Both the position numbers and the translations under genes were made by a program. This document shows, one piece after another, positions 17,676 through 24,727 of a stretch of DNA of 52,890 bases. How positions within the stretch are numbered: the stretch's first letter is position 1; each line of letters begins with the position of its first letter. The notes under the pieces are model-generated. The model had not been told where the DNA came from and did not search any database. It saw nothing but the letters and a program-made list of their open reading frames with translations. Source of the stretch: Oscillospiraceae bacterium (GTDB lineage: Bacteria; Bacillota; Clostridia; Oscillospirales; CAG-382); contig SVRF01000007.1 in NCBI GenBank assembly GCA_015064945.1, positions 1-52,890 on the forward strand, written 5' to 3'.

Positions 17676-18506
17676 ATGTCTTATAAAAGAGTTTTAACCG
17701 TGCAGGATATATCCTGTGTGGGGCAATGCTCCCTTACGGTAGCGCTGCCCATTATTTCCGCCTGCGGTGTCGAAACCGCCGTGTTACCCTCTGCCGTATT
17801 GTCTACCCATACGGCGGGCTTTACAGGCTTTACCTTCCGTGACCTTACGGAGGATATCCCTCCCATTATGGCGCACTGGCAAAAGGAAGGCATAAGTTTT
17901 GACGGTATTTATACGGGCTATTTGGGCAGTACAGAGCAAATCGACCACGTAGCGGCGTTGTTTGAAAACTGTGCCAAAGAGGGTGCGGCAATAATTGTTG
18001 ACCCTGCTATGGCTGATAACGGCAAGCTTTACCCCGCCTTTGACGGCAAGTACGTTAAAGCTATGAAGAAACTGTGCGGCAAGGCAGACTATATTTTGCC
18101 TAATATAACCGAAGCCTGCTTCCTTACGGAGACCGAATACAAAACCACTTACGACAAGGCGTACATAGACGGCTTGCTCACGAAGCTCTCTGCCCTCGGC
18201 GCAAAGAACGTAGTGCTTACCGGTGTTTCCTACGAGGAAGGCAAGACCGGCGTTGTTGTGTTTGAAAACGGCGTATACAGCTATTACAAGCACGATTTCT
18301 TGCCGAATAGCTGTCACGGTACGGGCGATATTTACGCAAGTGCGTTTACCGGTGCATTACTTAGAGGTAAGACCCCTTACCAAAGCGCACAGATAGCCGC
18401 CGACTACACGGTAGAGTGCATTAAAGCCACCGCAAAGCTTGATAACCATTGGTACGGTGCCGCCTTTGAGGTAGTACTGGGCAAGCTTATCGAAATGCTT
18501 AAATAA
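17676..18506 (+). CDS. Pyridoxamine/pyridoxal kinase, PfkB-like
   Basis: Phosphorylates pyridoxal, pyridoxamine or pyridoxine to salvage vitamin B6. The 276-residue protein starts with VLTVQDISCVGQCS, the typical opening of this kinase group, has VDPAMADNGKLY in the middle and ends with the ATP/anion-hole motif CHGTGDIYASAFTGALLRG that carries the catalytic Asp. Overall length and order match bacterial pyridoxamine kinases (PdxY/PdxK-like). It is the last gene before a strong terminator. Confidence 0.9.
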   Translation: MSYKRVLTVQDISCVGQCSLTVALPIISACGVETAVLPSAVLSTHTAGFTGFTFRDLTEDIPPIMAHWQKEGISFDGIYTGYLGSTEQIDHVAALFENCAKEGAAIIVDPAMADNGKLYPAFDGKYVKAMKKLCGKADYILPNITEACFLTETEYKTTYDKAYIDGLLTKLSALGAKNVVLTGVSYEEGKTGVVVFENGVYSYYKHDFLPNSCHGTGDIYASAFTGALLRGKTPYQSAQIAADYTVECIKATAKLDNHWYGAAFEVVLGKLIEMLK

Positions 18507-18520
18507 AACGCAATAAATCA

Positions 18521-18556
18521 CGGTAGGAAGGGAAAAAGCTCCCTTCCTACCGTTTT
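18521..18556 (+). terminator. Rho-independent terminator of the ruvC-to-kinase run
   Basis: Perfect 12-bp stem CGGTAGGAAGGG (18521-18532) with CCCTTCCTACCG (18541-18552), eight-base loop, followed by TTTTGTTG. Confidence 0.9.
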
Positions 18557-18566
18557 GTTGTAGAGT

Positions 18567-18605
18567 CCCCAAGAAGCCTGACGACTTCTTGGGGGTGATT
18601 TTTGC
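18567..18605 (+). terminator. Second terminator-like hairpin
   Basis: CCCCAAGAAG (18567-18576) pairs with CTTCTTGGGG (18585-18594) and is followed by GTGATTTTTGC. It probably backs up the terminator just upstream. Confidence 0.65.
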
Positions 18606-18749
18606 TATGTTTCGGAGGAAAATAGAACTGTTACCCTACACAAAGTAAGTGCCGCAGTTCAGCGTTAAAGCTTATGTCTCATTGCACAAAAAGACGAACG
18701 CAATTTTGTGTATTTGTACAAAAATGCCTGTTAGCTAAATTGTTAACCG

Positions 18750-18777
18750 TTGACTCTGCCCCTTTGTATGATATAAT
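18750..18777 (+). promoter_or_regulatory. Promoter of the dockerin triplet
   Basis: TTGACT (18750-18755), 16-base spacer, TATAAT (18772-18777) with an extended -10 TG at 18769-18770. The preceding GTTAACC (18742-18748) equals one arm of the palindrome at the aro promoter, possibly by chance. Confidence 0.75.
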
Positions 18778-18814
18778 AAATTATTAGGTTTAAAAGACTG
18801 AAAGGAGCGCTATT

Positions 18815-19972
18815 ATGAAGAACACAAAGAAGATATTATCCCTGTTGATGGCAATGCTTATTTTTTGCCAAGGGGCAGTGCTTGTTTCTGCCGTAGAAAG
18901 CTCCGAGAGCAGTGCAGAAGCGGTCGAATGGACTTATGATAACAGTATGCTTGTAAAAATCAACACCGAGGAAGCAAAAATCTTCACCCCCGAAGACTTT
19001 CCCGATATGAACTGCATACAGGTTTTGACAACGGAAAAAATACGCACCGGAACAGGCTACAGCTATGAGCTTATGCTTATCTTCGACACCACAGACGGCT
19101 TCGATTGGCAAACCACCGCCGAGGCACTTTTAGAAGACGGCAGAGCTATTGAGGTGACACGTAATATATACGCTAAAGATTACAATATGAAGCATTGCAC
19201 CTTCACACTGACTGCCGAAGAGCTACATGTGCCTGTTGGGGGCAAAGCTTGGTTAGAAATTAAAGAGGAAGATTACATAGGTTATTCATATAATACGTGG
19301 AACGAAAAAGCAATTATATTTACCGTTGATCCCGCTATTATAGACGAAGATGCTTTTACGCCCGAAAGCTTTACAGATTTTGGAATATACCGATTCTTCG
19401 CTGAAAACGATGAGTTGGATTTAGACGGCTTGATAATTCTTAACCCTTCGGAATATAGCGGTATAAAAAGCGATTATCATCGCTATTACGGGGCGATTGA
19501 GTATAGCTATCTCGGATATGAAGATTGTCTTAAAGCAGCAGATGCTTTGTCAAAAATTGAAGGAATTACATCGGTTAGCGTGTACACCCTTCCGTCCCCT
19601 CTGGGTACGATAACTTCTGAACATTGGCGCGCAGATTCGGAAAACATATCGCTTTCATTATCGGGAGGCGTGGTGCCGGATTATCCGGGAGGCCCCTACA
19701 ATCAAACCGCAGAAATAACAGGCGTAAATGTCGGTGATGCAGTTGTAACCGTTTCAAAAAGGCTTGCTGCAAGCTGTAAAGTTACCGTGTATTTGGCAGA
19801 TGCAAACAACGACGGCGAATGCAACTCTTTGGATGCGGCTTTGGTGTTGAAATACGATGCCGATTTGACAGAAGAAACCGAAGAACTGCTTTTGTGCGAT
19901 ATGAACAGCGACGGCGTGGTTAACAGCCTTGATGCCGCGTTTATTCTAAGATACGATGCAGGGCTGGAGTAA
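18815..19972 (+). CDS. Secreted dockerin protein, tandem copy 1
   Basis: A 385-residue secreted protein of unknown role. It has a signal peptide (MKNTKKILSLLMAMLIFCQG, cleavage likely after VSA near residue 27). A conserved N-terminal module (about 36-125) contains FTPEDF and ELMLIFDTTDGFDW. A middle region resembles a second copy of that module (FTPESF, then LIILNP). A Big2-like ending follows (TAEITGVNVGDAVVTV), then two dockerin repeats, DANNDGECNSLDAALVLKYD and DMNSDGVVNSLDAAFILRYD, with calcium-loop Asp/Asn. It sits behind a strong promoter and an AAAGGAG site. Dockerins normally bind cohesins; none is encoded here. No catalytic domain is recognised. Confidence 0.85.
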   Translation: MKNTKKILSLLMAMLIFCQGAVLVSAVESSESSAEAVEWTYDNSMLVKINTEEAKIFTPEDFPDMNCIQVLTTEKIRTGTGYSYELMLIFDTTDGFDWQTTAEALLEDGRAIEVTRNIYAKDYNMKHCTFTLTAEELHVPVGGKAWLEIKEEDYIGYSYNTWNEKAIIFTVDPAIIDEDAFTPESFTDFGIYRFFAENDELDLDGLIILNPSEYSGIKSDYHRYYGAIEYSYLGYEDCLKAADALSKIEGITSVSVYTLPSPLGTITSEHWRADSENISLSLSGGVVPDYPGGPYNQTAEITGVNVGDAVVTVSKRLAASCKVTVYLADANNDGECNSLDAALVLKYDADLTEETEELLLCDMNSDGVVNSLDAAFILRYDAGLE

Positions 19973-20281
19973 ATAGCTTTTAAGATTTTTGAAAGGAGCG
20001 ATATTATGAAGAACACAAAGAAGATATTATCCCTGTTGTTGGCAATGCTTATTTTTTGCCAAGGGGCAGTGCTTGTTTCTGCCGTGGAAAGTTCCGATAG
20101 CAGTGCAGAAGCGGTCGAATGGACTTATGATAACAGTATGCTTGTAGAAATCAAAACCGAGGAGGCAAAAATCTTCACCTCCGAAGACTTCCCCGATATG
20201 AACTGTATAGAGGTGCTGACAACGGAAAAGCAACGCACCGAAACAGGCTACAGCTACGAGCTTATGCTTATCTTCGACACC
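19920..20281 (+). repeat. Near-identical direct repeat, copy A (dockerin end, spacer, next gene start)
   Basis: This block runs from the last dockerin repeat of copy 1, through a 33-base spacer (19973-20005), into the signal peptide and first module of copy 2. It matches 21169-21525 with only scattered changes; the 33-base spacer is identical in both. The boundary at the right is where the two genes diverge and is approximate. Confidence 0.85.
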
Positions 20282-21217
20282 ACAGACGGCTTCGATTGGC
20301 AAACCACCGCCGATATTATAAGCGAAAACAGCGGTGTTGAAACTGTAAAACGCAACGAATTTGTAGAGGTTTTTTCCTTAAAAGAGTCAAAACTTACACT
20401 AACCGAGAGCGAGATTTACCTTGCTATAGGCGAAAGCGTTGATGTTGAAATAGAGGAGAGATTTTCTCGTATAGGCAGGCTTCCGATTATGCAAACGACC
20501 TTTACGGTTGACCCAAGCTTAATAGATGAAAGAACTTTTACAAAAGAGACTTTTGCAGAATATGGAATAAGATTTTGGCCTTTTGTTCTACGGTCTTTGC
20601 CTCTTGGCGCCTATCGATACGAAGCTAATTTTGAAGATGAAGAAATAGAAGGCACATGCAGCCCTATCCATGAATATGCATTACTAATAACGCGAGAAGA
20701 AAATTCTAACGATTTTCGTAACTTTAAAAAATATATAAATCAGATTAACGCCATTGCCACTACGGAATGGGTAAAAGAAGTTAATGTGCTTTATTCATAT
20801 CTCCCTTCCGGTTCAGGAGATAGAGAGGATTGGTATATCGATGACGAAGCGGTAGTGTCACTTTCGGTACGGGGTGGAATTACATACGAATATACGGATA
20901 ATTACTATTATCAAACAGCTACTATAACAGGAAAAACGATTGGCACTGCAATATTAAGTTGCCAATACAGGGTTGCGGGCGGTACAAATTTAGTGGCAGA
21001 ATGTACGGCGCATGTGTATGACCCGAAAGACGTAAATTTTGACGGCACGGCTAACAGCCTTGATGCGGCACAGGTGCTTAAATACGATGCGGAACTTATC
21101 GATGAATCGGTATTGCATAATTACTACGGCAACACCGCAGGAGATGTTAACTTTGACGGAGAAATTAACAGCCTTGATGCCGCGTTTATTCTAAGATACG
21201 ATGCAGGGCTGGAGTAA
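20006..21217 (+). CDS. Secreted dockerin protein, tandem copy 2
   Basis: A 403-residue paralogue of the preceding gene. Signal peptide and first module (about residues 1-95) are nearly identical to copy 1. The middle is strongly diverged: LTESEIYLAIGESVDVEIEE, then FTKETFAEYGI and YALLITREEN, which keeps the second-module pattern. A Big2-like strand pair (TATITGKTIGTAIL) precedes two dockerin repeats, DVNFDGTANSLDAAQVLKYD and DVNFDGEINSLDAAFILRYD. The space to copy 1 is 33 bases with GAAAGGAG before the ATG, so all three genes probably share one transcript. Function unknown. Confidence 0.85.
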   Translation: MKNTKKILSLLLAMLIFCQGAVLVSAVESSDSSAEAVEWTYDNSMLVEIKTEEAKIFTSEDFPDMNCIEVLTTEKQRTETGYSYELMLIFDTTDGFDWQTTADIISENSGVETVKRNEFVEVFSLKESKLTLTESEIYLAIGESVDVEIEERFSRIGRLPIMQTTFTVDPSLIDERTFTKETFAEYGIRFWPFVLRSLPLGAYRYEANFEDEEIEGTCSPIHEYALLITREENSNDFRNFKKYINQINAIATTEWVKEVNVLYSYLPSGSGDREDWYIDDEAVVSLSVRGGITYEYTDNYYYQTATITGKTIGTAILSCQYRVAGGTNLVAECTAHVYDPKDVNFDGTANSLDAAQVLKYDAELIDESVLHNYYGNTAGDVNFDGEINSLDAAFILRYDAGLE

Positions 21218-21525
21218 ATAGCTTTTAAGATTTTTGAAAGGAGCGATATTATGAAGAACACAAAGAAGATATTATCCCTGTTGATGGCAATGCTTATTTT
21301 TTGCCAAGGACTTGTACTTGTTTCTGCCGTGGAAAGCTCCGAGAGCAGTGCAGAAGCGGTCGAATGGACTTATGATAACAGTATGCTTGTAGAAATCAAA
21401 ACCGAGGAGGCAAAAATCTTTACCCCCGAAGACTTCCCCGATATGAACTGTATAGAGGTGCTGACAACTGAAAAGCAACGCACCAAAACAGGCTACAGCT
21501 ACGAGCTTATGCTTATCTTCGACAC
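21169..21525 (+). repeat. Near-identical direct repeat, copy B
   Basis: Second occurrence of the block at 19920-20281, joining copy 2 to copy 3. It includes the identical 33-base spacer at 21218-21250. Confidence 0.85.
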
Positions 21526-22426
21526 CTCCGATGGCTTTAACTGGGAAGCCACAGCCGGCGCCCTTCGGGCAAGCGGTTCCGTTCGTTCTACTTTCCGCAA
21601 TATCTATGCAACGGATTACGCAACAGCAGACACAGGCATTTGGTTGAACATTGAAGAAGAGGAAATCTATCTTGCAGTTAACGAAAGTGTTGATATTTAT
21701 GTAGAATCCATAGTTTATCCAAGAGCTATATGGGAAGACTATCTGGGCGTTATTTTTGAAGTAGATCCTCTTGTTGTGGATCCGAGTGTTTTGGAATCAA
21801 ACGGCTTGTCCGAATACGGATTTGAATACGTTTGTAAATTAGCAGATACAGATTACTACGAAAATGATTATTATGTAAATGTTATTTGCCCCGAATCAGA
21901 CCATTCTAATGTGTATTTTGCATATAGTTATTCACGGAAGAACTGTGTTGATATGTCCATCTTAATGACTGATATCCCCGGTATTATTCTGCATTATTTT
22001 TATACAGAACAAATTCATTCCGGAGCCCCCGAAACAGAATTGTGGGAAAACAGCAACGAAGATGCGGCAACGGTGAACTTGTCCGGTGGTGAACCGAATT
22101 GGAGCCTCGATTTTCTTGTTAATCAAACCGCAACAATAACAGGCAAAAGTGTTGGAGAAACGAGCATAACCGTAACACGAAAATACAGAACTACAATTTC
22201 GACAATTCGCAGAATAACCGTGTATGACCCTAAAGACGTAAATTTCGACGGTGTGGCTAACAGCCTTGATGCGGCACAGGTGCTTAAATACGATGCGGAA
22301 CTTATCGATGAATCGGTATTACATAATTACTACGGCAAAACCGCAGGTGACGTTAACTTTGACGGAGTAATAAACAGCCTTGATGCCGCGTTTATTCTAA
22401 GATACGATGCAGGGCTGGTATCCTGA
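21251..22426 (+). CDS. Secreted dockerin protein, tandem copy 3
   Basis: A 391-residue paralogue. Its first 90 residues match copies 1 and 2, but it diverges earlier, from DTSDGFNWEATAG on. The middle has EEEIYLAVNESVDIYVES, then VDPLVVDPSVLESNGLSEYG as a weak second-module counterpart, and TATITGKSVGETSITV as the Big2-like end. Dockerin repeats are DVNFDGVANSLDAAQVLKYD and DVNFDGVINSLDAAFILRYD, almost the same as in copy 2. The C terminus differs in the last residues (GLVS instead of GLE), marking the end of the tandem array. Confidence 0.85.
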   Translation: MKNTKKILSLLMAMLIFCQGLVLVSAVESSESSAEAVEWTYDNSMLVEIKTEEAKIFTPEDFPDMNCIEVLTTEKQRTKTGYSYELMLIFDTSDGFNWEATAGALRASGSVRSTFRNIYATDYATADTGIWLNIEEEEIYLAVNESVDIYVESIVYPRAIWEDYLGVIFEVDPLVVDPSVLESNGLSEYGFEYVCKLADTDYYENDYYVNVICPESDHSNVYFAYSYSRKNCVDMSILMTDIPGIILHYFYTEQIHSGAPETELWENSNEDAATVNLSGGEPNWSLDFLVNQTATITGKSVGETSITVTRKYRTTISTIRRITVYDPKDVNFDGVANSLDAAQVLKYDAELIDESVLHNYYGKTAGDVNFDGVINSLDAAFILRYDAGLVS

Positions 22427-22464
22427 AGATAAAGAGTAACCGTCACCCCATAAGCGTAAATTTT

Positions 22465-22491
22465 CGGTAGGGGTCGGCGCCCTCGACGACC
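22465..22491 (+). repeat. Intergenic repeat, arm 1
   Basis: A 27-base sequence beginning CGGTAGGGGTCGGCGCCC. Its reverse complement recurs at 22637-22663 with one mismatch. The GTCGGGGA/GGTAGGGGTCGG style resembles dispersed GC-rich intergenic repeats of clostridial genomes (from memory). Confidence 0.75.
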
Positions 22492-22578
22492 GAGAGGTAA
22501 CACATATACAAGGCGTAACGTTTTTGCTTAGTGCGCAACAAACTTCTCTCCACGTCCACAATCTTACACAAAAAAACA

Positions 22579-22620
22579 AACGGCAGGATTTGCGTTTTTT
22601 GCATCTCCTGCCGTTGTGTT
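22579..22620. terminator. Bidirectional terminator between dockerin array and aro operon
   Basis: AACGGCAGGA (22579-22588) pairs perfectly with TCCTGCCGTT (22606-22615). The plus strand continues GTGTTTTAT; the minus strand continues into a TGTTTTTTT run, so both converging transcripts can end here. Confidence 0.8.
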
Positions 22621-22636
22621 TTATAGTTTTGTTTTG

Positions 22637-22663
22637 GGTCGTCAAGGGCGCCGACCCCTACCG
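22637..22663 (-). repeat. Intergenic repeat, arm 2 (inverted)
   Basis: Inverted copy of 22465-22491, with 26 of 27 bases matching. The two arms enclose the terminator hairpin. Confidence 0.75.
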
Positions 22664-22711
22664 CCGTTTGTGCGTTTTTGCTCCTGTAGATTTGTTTTAT
22701 CTTAACGTTTT

Positions 22712-22746
22712 GTTGCGGACGGTCGAGGGCGGTGAGTCCCTACAAC
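22712..22746 (+). repeat. Intergenic repeat, degenerate third copy
   Basis: GTTGCGGACGGTCGAGGGCG and the following GTGAGTCCCTACAAC form a related element with its own GTTG/CAAC and GGAC/GTCC pairing. It shares the GGTCG-AGGGCG core and CCCTAC end with arm 2. Confidence 0.5.
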
Positions 22747-22801
22747 ATAATTGTTGCGTGTAATGTGAAGACGTTACGTTTTACATAAACTCGATGAAAT
22801 T

Positions 22802-24727
22802 TTAAAGCATATCTGCAATATCGTAGATAAGTCTTTCCGTCTTTTCCCAGCCAAGGCAGGGGTCGGTTATAGACTTACCTAAAATTTCGTCCTCGCTTAT
22901 CTTTTGGCAACCGTCATAGATATAGCTTTCTATCATCAGACCCTTCACAAGCTTTCTTATATCCGCACTGCAGTTGCAGCTGTGAAGCACGTCCTTGGCG
23001 ATACGGGGCTGTTCCAGATACCTCTTGCCGGAGTTTGCGTGGTTGGTGTCCACGATAACGGCAGGATTGCTTTGACCGCCTGCGGCGTACAGGTCGTGCA
23101 ATGTAACAAGGTCTTCGTAATGGTAGTTGGGATGAGAAACACCCCTCTTATCCACATAGCCCCTGAGTATTGCGTGAGCGAAGGGGTTGCCGTCACTTTT
23201 AACCTCCCAGCCACGGTACAGGAAGGTGTGGGAGCCTTGTGCGGCAGTAATGGAGTTCATCATAACGGAAAGGTCACCGCCTGTGGGGTTCTTCATACCT
23301 ACGGGGATATCCATACCGCTGGCGGTAAGACGGTGCTGTTGGTTCTCCACGCTTCTTGCGCCTACTGCCACGTATGCAAGCAGGTCGGAAAGGTAGCGGT
23401 GGTTTTCGGGGTACAGCATCTCGTCCGCACAGGCAAAACCCGTCTCTCGCATTGCTCTTATGTGCAGGTCACGGATAGCGATAATACCCTTAAGCATATC
23501 GGGGTCGGAGTTAGGGTCAGGCTGATGGAGCATACCCTTATAGCCTGCGCCCGTGGTGCGGGGCTTATTGGTATAAATACGGGGCACGATAAGGATTTTG
23601 TCCTTAACCTTTTCCTGTACCTCACGCAGGTTGTGGATGTATTTTATAACCGTGTCCTCGTGGTCTGCAGAGCAAGGCCCTATAATAAGGGCAAATTTAT
23701 CGGACTCGCCCGTGAATATCTTTTTAAGTTCGGTTATCTGTTCGTCTCTTGTTTTTTCCAGCTCGGGGGTTACGGGATACTGCTCCTTTATCTCCATGGG
23801 GATAGGCAGTTTACGGTTGAAATTCATACTCATATTAGTGTCCTCCTTTTCTTCGGGTATTATATGGGATTTTGGTTTGTCGAATTTTGTACGGCGCTCG
23901 GTGGAAAGACGCATCATTGCACGCATATCCTCGGTATTACCCTCGGCTATCATAGTGCGCAGGCGTTTGAACTCTTCCATAAAGCAGTCCATTTCCTTAA
24001 GCAAGGGTGTTTTGTTAGCCAAAAACAGCTCTGACCACATACGGTCGTTTATCTTTGCTATACGGGTAAGGTCACGGAAGGAGTCGCCCGAATAACGCTC
24101 CATCCCCTCGCTTTGGTTGCAGGTCATCAAAGTTACCGCTATACAATGGGTAAGCTGAGACAGGAAAGCTATCATAGAGTCGTGCTTTTCGGGGGGCAAC
24201 ACGGAGATACGTCCGAAGCCCAGCACACGCCCAAGGTCGGCACACAGCTCAATTGCTTCCTCGCTGTTCTTCTCCGTAGGAGTAACGATGTAGTTTGCTC
24301 CAAGGAATACACGGGGGTCGCTGTACTCTATACCGCTGCTTTCTCTGCCTGCCATAGGATGGGCGGAGATATACTCCACGCCCTCCGGCATAAGCGCCTG
24401 CATCTTCTCCACAACGCCGACCTTTACGCCCGTAACATCTGTTACCAAAGCACCTTTGCGGATATGCTTGCCGTGTTCTGCCACCCAATCTATTGCCGCT
24501 TGCGGGTACAAAGCTATTACTATAAGCTCTGCCTCAGAGATAAGCGCAGAGTCCGGAAATGCCGCGCCTTTGCTTACAATTCCGTGGGCAAGCGCATAAT
24601 CCAAAGTCTTTTGACTGCGGGTTATACCTGCCACGCTATAGCCCTTATCGGTAAGCGCTTTTGCATAGCCGCCGCCCATTACACCAAGACCCACGATTAA
24701 TATTTTAGTATCCTTTTCAAGACTCAC
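22802..24727 (-). CDS. TyrA-DAHP synthase fusion: prephenate dehydrogenase plus 3-deoxy-7-phosphoheptulonate synthase
   Basis: One continuous 641-residue frame with two enzymes. Residues 1 to about 290 form a prephenate/arogenate dehydrogenase: NAD-binding VGLGVMGGGYAKAL and the catalytic-His segment SAHPMAGRESSG; it leads to tyrosine. From Met299 on lies a complete type I-alpha (AroG-like) DAHP synthase: GPCSADHED, PRTTGAGYKG, GARSVENQQHRLTASGMD, KNPTGGD and DTNHANSGK; it starts the shikimate pathway. The join EEKEDTN is encoded by a sequence containing AAGGAGG, a perfect ribosome binding site eight bases before ATG 23831-23833, so a free 343-residue DAHP synthase may also be made. It is last in the aro operon and overlaps aroA by 11 bases. 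Confidence 0.88.
   Translation of the reverse strand: MSLEKDTKILIVGLGVMGGGYAKALTDKGYSVAGITRSQKTLDYALAHGIVSKGAAFPDSALISEAELIVIALYPQAAIDWVAEHGKHIRKGALVTDVTGVKVGVVEKMQALMPEGVEYISAHPMAGRESSGIEYSDPRVFLGANYIVTPTEKNSEEAIELCADLGRVLGFGRISVLPPEKHDSMIAFLSQLTHCIAVTLMTCNQSEGMERYSGDSFRDLTRIAKINDRMWSELFLANKTPLLKEMDCFMEEFKRLRTMIAEGNTEDMRAMMRLSTERRTKFDKPKSHIIPEEKEDTNMSMNFNRKLPIPMEIKEQYPVTPELEKTRDEQITELKKIFTGESDKFALIIGPCSADHEDTVIKYIHNLREVQEKVKDKILIVPRIYTNKPRTTGAGYKGMLHQPDPNSDPDMLKGIIAIRDLHIRAMRETGFACADEMLYPENHRYLSDLLAYVAVGARSVENQQHRLTASGMDIPVGMKNPTGGDLSVMMNSITAAQGSHTFLYRGWEVKSDGNPFAHAILRGYVDKRGVSHPNYHYEDLVTLHDLYAAGGQSNPAVIVDTNHANSGKRYLEQPRIAKDVLHSCNCSADIRKLVKGLMIESYIYDGCQKISEDEILGKSITDPCLGWEKTERLIYDIADML
23831..23848 (-). 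promoter_or_regulatory. Internal ribosome binding site and start for a free DAHP synthase
   Basis: Minus strand AAGGAGG (23842-23848), eight-base spacing, ATG (23831-23833) beginning MSMNFNRKLPIP, all within the frame of the fused gene. It looks like an intact start of a once separate gene. Confidence 0.7.

Larger units (their letters stand above)
18507..18814 (+). other. Intergenic region between kinase and dockerin genes
   Basis: The 308 bases hold two hairpins near the kinase end (18521-18556 and 18567-18605) and one strong promoter near the dockerin genes (18750-18777). Bases 18610-18740 show no gene, RNA or repeat that I can support. Confidence 0.7.
22427..22801 (+). other. Intergenic region with repeat family and bidirectional terminator
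   Basis: 375 bases between the convergent dockerin array and aro operon. It holds an inverted repeat pair (22465-22491 and 22637-22663), a third degenerate copy (22712-22746) and a terminator between the pair. No coding sequence is supported. Confidence 0.75.

Noticed and set aside
18606..18749. Possible small RNA or tRNA gene in the gap before the dockerin array
   Set aside because: No cloverleaf, no own promoter/terminator pair and no conserved stem could be found.
18815..22426. Dockerin triplet as part of a cellulosome gene cluster
   Set aside because: No cohesin, scaffoldin or polysaccharide-degrading domain is encoded in the window, so only dockerin presence is claimed.
22904..24034. 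Long antisense open frame (about 376 codons) opposite the tyrA-DAHPS gene
   Set aside because: It mirrors codon bias of the real gene, has no ribosome binding site or recognisable domain, and the sense frame encodes two clear enzymes.
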